The translations under genes were made by a program, and so were the position numbers. From Rhabditoides inermis (taxonomy: Eukaryota; Nematoda; Chromadorea; Rhabditida; Rhabditidae), in assembly GCA_963966185.1 (NCBI GenBank), contig CAWZYM010000294.1:186001-250000 (forward strand): a DNA stretch of 64,000 nt, read 5' to 3'. The notes beneath the pieces were generated by a model, which was given only the letters and a program-made list of their open reading frames with translations, had not been told where the DNA came from and did not search any database. This document shows positions 11,587 to 21,726 of this stretch, in pieces; position 1 is the stretch's first letter, and each line of letters opens with the position of its first letter.

Positions 11587-11975
11587 TAGGGATGTCAAGT
11601 GGGCGGAGCTTTGATGGCACAAATATGCGGCATCTTCCCGCGCCAAACGGAATACACCATTCGACGCGCCGTAAAAAGTTGTATCTAGTAGTGCCTTCCT
11701 TTTGGCGCTGGACCGTGTCATAACCTATTATTTTTGACAAAAATTGATTTGATCCTATGAAAATGACGTCAAAAAGGGGCGTGGCTTAGCCTTTCTCTGT
11801 GAAGTTGTGTGCCGCGCGCGCCCTCAAACCGCGCGCTTTCGATGCGCGTAACGCGGAAATGAAAGAAAACAACTAATTAAAATGATACTTTTTCAAAACT
11901 ACATATAATTTACTTCATTTTGATATACAGTAAGCACATATCCGTAACACTTGAAAATTCCCCTTGACATCCCTA
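11587..11975. mobile_element. hAT-type MITE with 8-bp target duplication
   Basis: Terminal inverted repeat TAGGGATGTCAAG at 11587-11599 and its inverse CTTGACATCCCTA at 11963-11975. Immediately outside are identical 8-mers tataaaca (11579-11586 and 11976-11983). An 8-bp duplication with TAGGG-type ends is the hAT superfamily signature. At 389 bases with no open frame it is non-autonomous. The perfect TSD indicates a fairly recent insertion. Confidence 0.85.
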
Positions 11976-12146
11976 TATAAACACGAAATAATCAAAGAAA
12001 ACGCGAAAGAACGGCGTTTCCTCGTTACCTACACGCTTACCAAAATGTGCTCGTGCGAAGCTTGGTAAGGCGAATTCAAACTTCGCGCCAAAATGCTTAT
12101 CGTAAAGTTGAGCTCTGTGCGCATCTCGTCTATATGAGTTTGTCAG

Positions 12147-12215
12147 AACAAGTCGTTATAGTGTAACGCTCACGGTTTGTGAACTAACTATGCAGGTTCG
12201 ATTCCCGCCACGTGC
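12147..12215 (+). repeat. tRNA-like A/B-box sequence
   Basis: Reads tatagtgtaacgctcacgg, resembling an A box, then ggttcgattcccgcc, a perfect B box, 40 bases on. No matching acceptor stem is visible, so it looks like a tRNA-derived internal promoter within the surrounding TIR element and not a working tRNA gene. Confidence 0.5.
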
Positions 12216-12289
12216 AAACAGTTTTGCCAAGTTCTCATATGTGAATTTCGATGAACATTGGTAACGCTAAACGCCCCTGTGCCTTTAAA

Positions 12290-14390
12290 TAAATTTCACT
12301 CAGCTTATGTGTTTATTTGTTTATTTGTGTAGGAAAAAACATCATATCCAGTATATAAATGTACTTTTTGAACTTCATTTTATACGTGTAATCTACTCGA
12401 CGAATGCAGCGACAGAACAATAGTGCAGCAAACAATACGTCAATAATTTGCTCGAGGCACATGGTGTGACACAATTCTTTTTGCCGCGCTGAAGACATCA
12501 CTTTGACCTCTCATATCTCCAATTAGAGAACCGTATAAAACAACAACACGCTGTTCAGTGTCGTCACTCGTTTCTTGCCTATATTCCCCAGCGTCCATAT
12601 ATGACGCGTTCTCTTGATTTTTCCTCTTGACAAGATTTCCTATGCCAAGACAGAACTTTCGCGATGACTATCAACAAAAGCTGAATTGAAATGCTATTGA
12701 CCGAGAAGGTTAGTTTATACATAAATATGTATTATAATATTATAATACATTTTAGCGGATCAACGTGAATTAGGGACCACAATGAGATTTTCAAATATTT
12801 GGATATGGTATAGCATTAAGTTCATTAATGTAGTTCATTTCAAGCTGATTTCAAAAATATATAATGTTCATATGGTTCATCGTTCACATTGCGCTCTAAT
12901 TCCGCACGGCGCCGCGCCCCAGAGCGCGCGCTCACATAGGGAAAGTGCGACAGAGGGCGGCTAGATCAAAGCACTGATGACGTCATCGATAGTTAAATAA
13001 TGAACATATTCGTTTATAATAGTACCACTAGGTTTTGTTTGACTGTAATCAATACGTACTCGTTGAATAACGTCTCTTATGTTGGCATTTTTCATTACTC
13101 ACTTTGAGCGATGGCGGCTTGATCAAAGAAATATGACGTCATCGTATCACTTTTTACCGATTTTAACTACTTTACAGGGTACATGATCCCATAAATAAAA
13201 GAATCAGCGCGAAATGGCGAATCGTTCTATGCTAATTAGAGCACGTCATGTGTCCAGTGAGAAAATGTTACATGATTTCGCCGGGCTCTCTGCAACTCAC
13301 GTTGTGGTTCCTAAACGTGAATTCATTAACCAGAGCGTTCCTAATATTTACCACATATAGTGGTTATCTTCTCTGCATACATCACGATTTATAACATAGT
13401 CATATAATGACCGTTCGAATGCTGTAACAGATGACCTCGAAAAGTTCTCATTTTTCTTGACTTTTGTTACGCGAATAACAATCAATCGTTCCAATTGATT
13501 GACTTGTAGAGATTGACTCGTTGTCTACGGAAATGGTTGTGTTTGTGTGCAGCAAAAATATATTTTCGTTCATCTATTTTGTGTGAATCGTCCATATGTG
13601 ACATAATAAACTATGTGCAACTGTTTTTGTCTCCTTTCCTTCATTTTCTTTCATAACAATGACAATCACTAATAACAATAAGGCTGCGATTCTACACACA
13701 CTTGTTTCGTCGTTTCTTAATGCGTTGTGCATTTATATGCGTTAGCATAATAGATATACCATTGCATATCTTTCGGAAGTACCTTTGAAGTAGTAGCCTC
13801 ACTCGCAATCTGCCGTCCTTTCGCCGAGGGCATAGACTATTTCTGAGAGATGGCAGATATGGCAGATTCCCGCCCGACGGCCGCGCCACAGGCAGTCTGT
13901 ATTTGTGAAGAAGGCGTCATAAAAAGAAGCTCGCTCTGCTACTCACACTCTCATATTCTCATCCAAACCATCCCGGGCGCCCATACGTGGCGTAATCACC
14001 ATTACGTGTGCTGACGCACTTTCTACTGCGTTCAAAAGTGAGTTAGGGATTTATCATTTAGTAATTTGTTTTTTTGTGCATATGGAACTGTTTCAGGCGT
14101 TTACTGCAGGAGACATCGACAAGGCATACATCCTTTCTTCCTCGCCCATACATGGAGTCGTATAGGATATATAAAATGGGATTTATGATTAGTAATTATA
14201 TATACACCGTGATCAATTTACACAGATCCCGATTTTTACGGGTGATTACTAACAGTCACCAAGATGAGAGGATTCGAACATCATCGAAAGGAAAGGGACA
14301 CTAAAATAGAGACGTGGCTCGCTTTGTCCATGTATTATATCTTGCATCCCTAAACGATCACCATGACATTGATAAATGTGTCTTTTACTT
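12290..14390. other. Intergenic, AT-rich, no gene recognised
   Basis: About 2.1 kb of AT-rich sequence with short open frames only. I see no coherent exon set, inverted termini or RNA gene here. Confidence 0.55.
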
Positions 14391-14391
14391 A

Positions 14392-14397
14392 TTTATT
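14392..14397 (-). terminator. Poly(A) signal of the second SXP/RAL-2 gene
   Basis: tttatt on the plus strand, AATAAA on the minus strand, about 46 bases past the stop at 14443. Confidence 0.55.
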
Positions 14398-14442
14398 ATC
14401 GCATACACAAATCATACACAGTATCTACATCTTGGCAGAGTC

Positions 14443-14614
14443 CTACTCATCATCCTCATCCTCGACCTCCTCCTTCTTTCCCTTGCCCTGAAAGAGGATA
14501 CGGTAGATGGACGTCAGATGACGTAGAGAGACTGTCAGAAGACAGGGAGAGAGTGATAGAGAGACAGATAGAGAGAGAAAGTGAGTGTGTGAGAGAGATA
14601 GAGAGGGAATGAGA

Positions 14615-14646
<32 letters not shown>

Positions 14647-15970
14647 CTCCTCACCTTTCCGTGCCTTCCGGCCCTTCCGCCCCTCCTTCCGAATCCGCGG
14701 CGTCCGTGGAATCCCTTGTACAGCTCGAACAGCTCGTCACGCACCGAATCCGAGGCAGTGGCGAACAGCTTGGCCTAAAAAGGTTACTGTAGTGTGACAA
14801 AATTACTGTAGTGTCACAAGATTACTGTAGTACCACGATATTACTGTAGTGTCACGAGATTACTGTAGGATTACTGTATGTACCGTACCTTCTCCTCCCT
14901 GAGGGCGTTGAGCTTTTCGTGGATGGCCTTGGCCTCCTTGGACAGCTTGTCGACCTTGGTCTTGAACTCGTTGCGCCTCTTCTTCATGATCTCGTTGAAC
15001 TTGTTGAACTCCTTCAGGTTGTCGCCCTTCAGCACCTGAGAGAGAGTACGGTAGGGGTACGGTACTTTGAGAGTACAGTATACCTTCTTGGCGAGCTCCT
15101 CGAACTTGGCGGGCTTGTCCTCGCGGGCGATGCTCGTGTCCTTGTGGAGAGCGTCGAACTGCGCGCGAACCTAGAAGAGTTGTTTGTTTACTTGTTTGTT
15201 TGTTTGTTTACTTGTTTATTTGTTTGTTTACTTGTTTGTTTGTTTACCTCATCGGACACTCCGCGGAGGAACTTGGGTCCGCGGTGGTTGAACACACGAG
15301 AGCGCACCGACTGCGGCAGCTTGTGGATCTGGAAATTGGGAGTACAGTACTCTGGCTACAGTATCCCAGAAGAGTACAGTAACCCGCACTCACCACCTCC
15401 TTGGTCTGCTTGCGCTGCTCGGCGCAGTCGTCCTCGTCATAGTCCTAGAAAGAAAGAGGGGTTAGAGAGAGGGATTAGAGAGAGGGATTAGAGAGAGAGA
15501 GAGAGAGGGGGGGGGGGAGAGAGAGGCTACCTTCCAGATCTCGGTGAGCTTGGTCTGCACGTCAGCCGGCAGACGGGCGGTGTAGGGAGGAAGACCGCAA
15601 GTCTGAAAAATGGAAATCAAAAAAAAACGTTTCACGTTCTAAATATTCAGTAATCTAGTCATCTACGTTTTTCCTGTCTGATATCTGTACTGTCCTAGTT
15701 TACACCACAGATTGCGTGTGCGTGTGAAAGTGCATTGATAGAGAGACAGAGAGATAGGGTCACGGTGGACTTACACGGCTGTGATTAGTGACACTGTCCT
15801 GAAACCTCTCTCTCTCTCTCCCCTCTCTCTCTCTCCCTCTCTCTCCCACCCTCTCTCCCCCTCTCTCCCTCTCTCTCTCCACTCACTCCCTTGGGCTTCT
15901 CGTCATCATCGTCTCCGAATGCGCGCACAGCCACCGCGGCGAAAGCCACCACCACTAGAAGCTTGAACAT
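14443..15970 (-). CDS. SXP/RAL-2 family (DUF148) secreted protein, second copy
   Basis: Eight minus-strand exons (15970-15887, 15602-15531, 15444-15394, 15328-15248, 15170-15084, 15035-14889, 14774-14655, 14487-14443), all phase 0, encode 228 residues. Residues 1-18 are a signal peptide followed by an acidic patch (GDDDDEKPKG). The core begins CGLPPYTARLPADV and continues through HRGPKFLRGVSDEV, VLKGDNLKEF and KLSKEAKAIHEKL, colinear with the paralogue at 8907-10410 (HKRGPMAFLAGLSKEM, ELKGDELKTY, KLSPEAAAIQKEL). The exon at 14889-15035 corresponds to two exons of the paralogue, so an intron was lost or gained. The C-terminus is longer: an RRGGRAGR tract and an extra exon giving a GKGKKEEVEDEDDE acidic tail. 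Function of the family is not settled. Confidence 0.9.
14783..14868. repeat. 19-bp tandem repeat in intron
   Basis: About four and a half copies of the unit attactgtagtgtcacaag, with variation in the last seven bases. It lies in the intron before the seventh exon of the second SXP/RAL-2 gene and carries the ACTGTAG word scattered through many introns here. Confidence 0.85.
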
Positions 15971-16883
15971 GGCTGAAACGTATCTTTGAAACGTATCCAC
16001 AAACGTATAATCGATAATGAGCTATGCGAACACGTGACACATCGAAGCAACTGAAAGTAATGAAAGTAAACACAGAGCAGCGGAGTGGGCAACTGTTGTT
16101 TCGACTGAATAGCGGCAAAGAGTGACCGGAGCCAAGGACGCGAAAGCCACACTGTAATGAACCGTAATTGCCAGAGCCGCGAGAAAGGGAGAGAGAGAAA
16201 CGACGGCAAGGCCATCTATGCGTTTACCGCGAACGGCGCGGGCCTTATATGGCGGCGGCGGGTGGTGGTGATCTTTCGAAATCGAGAAGAGAGATCGACA
16301 CTAACACGGCACAAAAGGAAACTGTGATTCACTGGGGCATGCTTCTGGGTAGAGAGCAAACTTATTCAAATGCAAACAGGTCAGCTATGCGTAGCGAGTG
16401 AGTGAGAGTGAGTGCCCCTGTTCCACTTATATACTCCCTCCGCATGACCTTTTATGGGTGCGGACCACAATTAATGTTGGTATTATGTGGGCCGTTACGG
16501 ACTGGAATCCTGGTCGGATTCGCGCCCGATTCGGAAGTGTAAACAAAAACAATGGATTTATTGCAACTCCTCTCGCGCATTGTCGCTGGATGTGGGATAT
16601 CCATTATCCGCCCGCAGCAACCCACATTTCATGGATCTTCATCCCAGCCGATCCTGACTGACTGAACGACCGAATCGCACCAGCTACTTTTTCGCTTCCC
16701 ATACGCTCCAGTGCTTTAGTTGGCCAAGTTCGAGACAGCGCTGTGAGATGAGAGGGGCAGAGAAGAGGGAGTAGCGAGAGAGAGTCGGGATTACAAGAGA
16801 GGGAGAGAAGCGGGGGGAAGTGGTTGATCCAGAAATGTGCATAAAAGGCGGGATCAAGGGATGGAGTGAATGGTTGTTGGAGA
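15971..16883. other. Divergent intergenic region with TATA-like sites
   Basis: Shared upstream region of the minus-strand SXP/RAL-2 gene (start 15970) and the plus-strand precursor (start 16884). A TATATAAG-like site faces minus near 16240, and cataaaaggcggg lies 45 bases before the plus-strand start. No other coding exon is evident. Confidence 0.45.
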
Positions 16884-17839
16884 ATGAAGGTTGTCATCTT
16901 ACTGCTTGCTCTCGCATGCCTGGCTGCTGCCTTCGACTTCCCCCGCCCCGACCCAAAGACCAAAAGGGACAAGCTGTTCAATGGTGAGTACACGTTTTCA
17001 TTTGATCATTCATAAATAGTTCGTTAGCACGCAATCCATTGTTGTTATTCACATGTGTGTCAGATTGTGAAAACATCGGAGTAACCGTGATCTGCAAAAG
17101 TCCACCGTCAGAGTCTGTGACGTAGACTAATGCAATGTTTTCTTGATTTGATTACCCTCATCCTGAAAATACTGTTTTAGAGTGTAAACGTCATCTTCCA
17201 GTGACGTAACCAATACTAATTAATAACAATTTACAAGTATACGTCATAACACAAAACACAAACTCCATTTCAGACCGCATCAAGCGCTCTTCCGGTCAAC
17301 AGCAGCTGTCGCCTTCGGCCATCATGCAGGAGAAGGCATTCCAGGTGAGGAACGGATATAAGGTATAAGGATATTCAATAATGCATCGAGAGCAGTCGGG
17401 ACACAGCTCCACACAAGGTCTCTGCTCTCCCAATCCACAACTGTGCACAATGAAAGCGAATTCGGCTGTTTTCGTGTTTTCGATTAAAAAAATGAAATAA
17501 TTTATAATTCATAATTTAATCAATTTGTAATCCAGATGGACGAGGGTACGGAGTCAGTGCGCGTCGTCGACGAGGAGGCGATCGGGAAGAGGATCGAGCA
17601 GGTAAATGAAACAACTATATGGGTTACTTCCAGCTACTCAAAAAAATAGCAGAGAGCCTTATTCGTCTGGTTTCAAATCGATTTCTTAGAACCTCTCTGA
17701 TAAGTTGTTGTTTCATCAGATCGCGATCAACCTGGCCGCGCGTCGCGCCCGCCACAGGCGCTCGATCGGAGACATCGCCCTGAACACTCTCAACAACAGG
17801 AACGACCGAGGGGCAGCCGGCAAGAAGAAGCAGGGGTGA
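16884..17839 (+). CDS. Small secreted precursor with dibasic cleavage sites
   Basis: Four exons (16884-16983, 17274-17344, 17536-17601, 17720-17839) encode 118 residues. Residues 1-16 form a signal peptide (MKVVILLLALACLAAA). The rest is hydrophilic and has possible convertase sites: KTKR, RIKR, IGKR and RRARHRR. IGKR would leave an amidated C-terminus, and the peptide after RHRR starts SIGDIALNTLNNRN. There are no cysteines in the mature part and no repeated peptides, so a neuropeptide-like role is an inference from processing sites only; an antimicrobial or structural secreted peptide is equally possible. The stop at 17837 is preferred over further splicing because a poly(A) signal follows at 18001. 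Confidence 0.7.
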
Positions 17840-18000
17840 GAATGTGTCCCAATCACGTCCAATCTCCCCCGTCCTCTTTCCGAGCCGACGCTTTTCCGCG
17901 TGCAATTTCCTTTTCCATTCGACTTTAGCTCTTTGGCATCCTTCGATGATCTTACGTGTATACAGTGTGCAAAACGTGTCCGTGTTTTTTCCGTGTGTGC

Positions 18001-18006
18001 AATAAA
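18001..18006 (+). terminator. Poly(A) signal of the small secreted precursor
   Basis: AATAAA 160 bases after the stop codon, preceded by a GT-rich stretch. Confidence 0.65.
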
Positions 18007-18029
18007 TGCGTTTTGTTCTTTTTTTCGTG

Positions 18030-18155
18030 ATGATAAAACCGAGACACATTAACCTGCTTCCCGCCTGCGGTTTTTCTGGGTGATTGCTAACGTGTTAGTG
18101 CGTTTTCTTTTACTTTTCTCTCTCTCTCTCTCTCCCATTCTCTCTCTCTCTCCCA

Positions 18156-18204
<49 letters not shown>

Positions 18205-18429
18205 CCTGATAGCGAGTTTTACAACAGTACTCTGAGTCGCAGACATATTGCGCAGAGTCGTTTTTTCAACGCGGGATGAGTCTGCACTCATCGCTCTCTT
18301 TCTCTCCGCCCTCCTCCCTCTCCTCTCCCTCTCCTCTCTCCACCCTCCCCTCACTTCACACTCTCTCGCCGCGCACTCACTGGCGGTGGCTGGCACCGGA
18401 GGCAAGGCGCGCGAAAAAGCCCTCGGGGC

Positions 18430-18481
<52 letters not shown>

Positions 18482-19005
18482 GGGTTCCAAAAACACGCAC
18501 CCAACCACATATCGACGGCAAAGACAGCTGCAAATACGGGCAGGTGCCACCGAGAAAGTATCTAGGTATTCCGATTCTGTATAAGTATTCCTGATATCCT
18601 GATTGGCTTCGGAAGCTTGCCACTCCCCTACATTCCCTCGTTGTACCACATTCTAGTCTCTGCGTTTTCAACTGATCTCCATATTTGACATATTTCCTGA
18701 TTATGTGCCCTTCAACACGATACCGTGAGCAGGTGAGTGTTTTATTGTCATTAATTTGAAAAAGTATACATTTCATTATTTCATTTGAATAGATAGCTCC
18801 TATCTTTGTCTATTGTGGTAGCATTATCCTCTGCCATTTTCGAGCAAATGTCATTGATTCACTTTTTTAAAGAAGAGTATATATAATATAGAAAGGAAGG
18901 ATACCGCACTTTTTCAGTTTCCTATAAATAATGAATGCGCGAATGATGTTTCTCAGAACATCCTTCTTCTCGCTTCCTCTCCGTCTCTCTCCTCTCTCCC
19001 ACGCG

Positions 19006-19066
<61 letters not shown>

Positions 19067-20483
19067 CTCATTCGTGGAATGTCCCATGATGCGAGTGTCT
19101 AGACCGGAGCAAAGACCAGTGCGCCAGAGGCAAAACTTCTTTTCTAAATTAAACTATGACTACGTATCCATATCACGGTTTCACGTTTTACGCTAGTCGC
19201 TTCTTCTTTGTTCGACACCAATTCTTCTCCTGCAATAGTAATTAGACTCACCTCACACACCTCTGCTCTCGCCACTCTCGAAAGAGGCGAGTGAAAAGGA
19301 GTGAGGCTTGACGTTGCCAGTTGTCAACGTGGACAACTGGACAACAATGCCCCCTCCGCGCTTTTTTTGACATTTTTGACAACGGCATTTTGGTTGAGAG
19401 TCGGTGGGAACAGTTTCCAACACTCGTGCTTGTCTGCGCACCATCGCCGCGCCATCGATTCTGGCGATTATTGCTCAGCAAAAAAGTGCGCAAAAACGCG
19501 AATAAAAAGTGTGCGTATGTCTGGTCGGCACATCGACACTGATTGCACGTTCTGTTGCGAACTGATGCACACAAAAACACGTATACATTGCTAGAACAGA
19601 GTGATGGCGAAATCCTTTGAAGGATGTGGATATCCTTGTTTTCCTCCTCTGATCCCACTCTGCGTGTCTGCGAGGTGAGTGGGTGAGTGAGCGGTGAGTG
19701 ACCAATGGCACGGGCCTGGCACGGGCCACGCCGACACTCTCGCTCTCTGCGCTCTCGCCCCCCCCCCCCCTCCAATCCTCACCCAGAGAGAGAGAGAGAG
19801 CCAGCGGTCGTTCGCCAATTGTATTTGAACAAGTGTTGTTTGCCGATTTTGCGTTTGTGAGAAATGGAACCCCTTCTAAAATTAGATCCTGACTGAATTC
19901 CCGCGGCAGCGCAAGGGTTCTATTTGCAGTCACTCACAATTTCTCACTTCTCCCTGGTCCGCGGTTATCACAGGCTACTCATACTGGTATCTCTGTCTGA
20001 CCCATTATCGCTTATCAGTCGCCGGGTTTACCGCGCCCGCGTCCACTGACCGCCTCACAACACTGTTGATTCATTCGAAAGCGGGACGGGTCAAATTAGG
20101 AGGCAGGCGCCTGCTCTATCTCCCTCTCTCTCGATCATCCATTGTCCGCCACATATGCAAATTACCCCTTCTGTTCTGTCACCCGTTTTCTCGAGCAGTG
20201 TGTCCTTTGGTCGATGCTTGGGGTGTCTAGCTGGGAAGACAGTGTCAAGGCCGGCTGTCGTTCAGTCTGTCCCACTTACTCCACCCATCTCACTCCGTCC
20301 CCAACTTTCGATGCTCCACTTACCAATACCCACTACTCTTTCTCCTGGTTCCCTTGTTATTCATATCGCATTGTCATTGTCTTGTGATCGATCGTTTCTT
20401 TTTGCATCATGCGGCCCAGTGTTTCACGTGCCCCACAGTCGCGTGTTTACGAAAAAGAGTGCATGCTTCCAGAGCAAATCACG
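18030..20483. other. Intergenic, microsatellite-rich, no gene recognised
   Basis: Contains CT tracts at 18116-18195, GA at 18430-18479, a long CT tract at 19009-19062 and a C run at 19758-19769. Long open frames here are caused by the simple repeats. I found no exon chain with consistent phases. Confidence 0.55.
19009..19062. repeat. Pure CT microsatellite
   Basis: Uninterrupted (CT) dinucleotides for about 54 bases, one of the longest pure tracts in the window. Confidence 0.95.
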
Positions 20484-21066
20484 GTCACCTTACCGTCACT
20501 TTAGCTAAAGTGACGGTAAGGTGACGGTCAGATTGCGGTCACTTTAGACGCTAAAGTGACGGTCAGATTGCGGTCAGATTGAGATGGGCGGGGCCAGAGC
20601 GAGTGGCGGGTGACGTCATCATCACTCATTAGTGCGTAAACAAAAAGGAGTAGTGGACGTTGAACGAGTGGCGCCGCTTCCACTTCTTCTTTCACGTCTT
20701 CTTCGTTGCCAGAATCGTCATCTTCATCGTCGTGGACTTCTACCGACTCCCGACTTGGGAGACGCGGGCGCGAAAAACACATTTCGTGACGGACCACCAC
20801 GCTGAAGGTGGATGGGGATGCGTCCACGACGATGAAGATGACGATTCTGGCAACGAAGAAGACGTGGAAGAAGAAGTGGAGGCGGCGCCACCCGTTCAAC
20901 ATCAACTACTCCACTTTGTTTACGCACTAACGAGTGATGATGACGTCACCAGCCACTCGCTCTGGCCCCGCCTCTTTTCAATCTGACCGCATTCTGACCG
21001 TCACTTTAGCGTCTAAAGTGACCGCAATCTGACGGTCACTTTAGCTAAAGTGACCGTCATTTTACC
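20484..21066. mobile_element. 583-bp foldback element with nested palindromes
   Basis: The left arm (20484-20741) and right arm (about 20823-21066) are inverted copies with scattered mismatches, separated by about 80 bases. Shared arm blocks include ggcggggccagagcgagtgg, gtgacgtcatcatcactc and gccagaatcgtcatcttcat. Each outer end carries its own palindrome: gtcacCTTACCGTCACTTTAGC plus inverse at 20484-20525, and tgacggtcactttagc plus inverse at 21030-21059. A second pair, cactttagacgctaaagtg, sits further in. The open frames on both strands mirror each other because of the inversion and are not genes. I could not define a target duplication. Confidence 0.85.
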
Positions 21067-21426
21067 AATGTTTTCCTGAGTCGGCGTTCTGTCAGCTGAC
21101 ACACTGTTCCCCTGCCTTCCTTCCGCCGGTGTATTCCGTCGCTTGTTGCGGTTCGAACCGGGCTGTGCTTCGATCACTTTCCTCTCCACTCTCTCCCATC
21201 CTCTTCAAATCCCCCACTCTCTCCCCTCCTCTCCCGTCTGATCCTCCCCCTTTGGCGCGCTCTCTCTCCCGCCAGCCGACCTTGACCGGCATTCGAACAG
21301 CATGGGAGCTCCCCCATATTCAGTGGCCACAGAGAGAGAGTGAGCCTCGTTCGTGACTCGCTTTTCCAGTTGTTTGTTTGCCGAGCCTCTAACTTTCGCA
21401 TGGTTAGCTCCCATTCCCTCTCGTAA

Positions 21427-21451
21427 TCTCTCTCTCTCTCTCTCCCTCCCT

Positions 21452-21502
<51 letters not shown>
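21427..21502. repeat. CT microsatellite upstream of membrane-protein gene
   Basis: Pure and near-pure CT for about 75 bases, 225 bases before the start codon at 21727. Confidence 0.9.
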
Positions 21503-21504
<2 letters not shown>

Positions 21505-21726
21505 GTTCCATCGTCATATTTCGCGCGCTGCTTCTTTCCGTTCTCATTCGGTGCCAGGAACGCCTCTGATAACAACACGCCTGGTGTTCACAGTCAGTCT
21601 GATGCGCGCCCATTTTTTTCTTCTGCTATCAACTCAGCTGATATCACTTGCGTGCACTAAGTGGTCTCGAATCCGATACGTTTCCATTACCATACGTTTC
21701 ACCCTTACCACCTGATACGTTTCCAG

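Larger units (their letters stand above)
11337..12288. mobile_element. TIR element with AGGCACAG ends at TTAA
   Basis: The left end reads TTAAAGGCACAGAGGCGCTT and the right end is its near inverse (aacgcccctgtgcctttaa). If TTAA is the duplicated target, the element starts AGGCACAG. It is about 950 bases, has no coding capacity, and holds two further structures: a foldback at 11381-11556 and a complete hAT-type MITE at 11587-11975. The ends match the element at 62647-63358 (AAAGGNACAGNGGCG), so both belong to one family. Confidence 0.65.

Noticed and set aside
12147..12215. A tRNA gene
   Set aside because: A and B boxes are present, but no acceptor or anticodon stem closes properly; it lies inside a transposable element.
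20528..20986. Two similar open frames on opposite strands rich in Phe and in Asp/Glu
   Set aside because: They are mirror images produced by the inverted arms of the foldback element; the similarity is a consequence of the palindrome.
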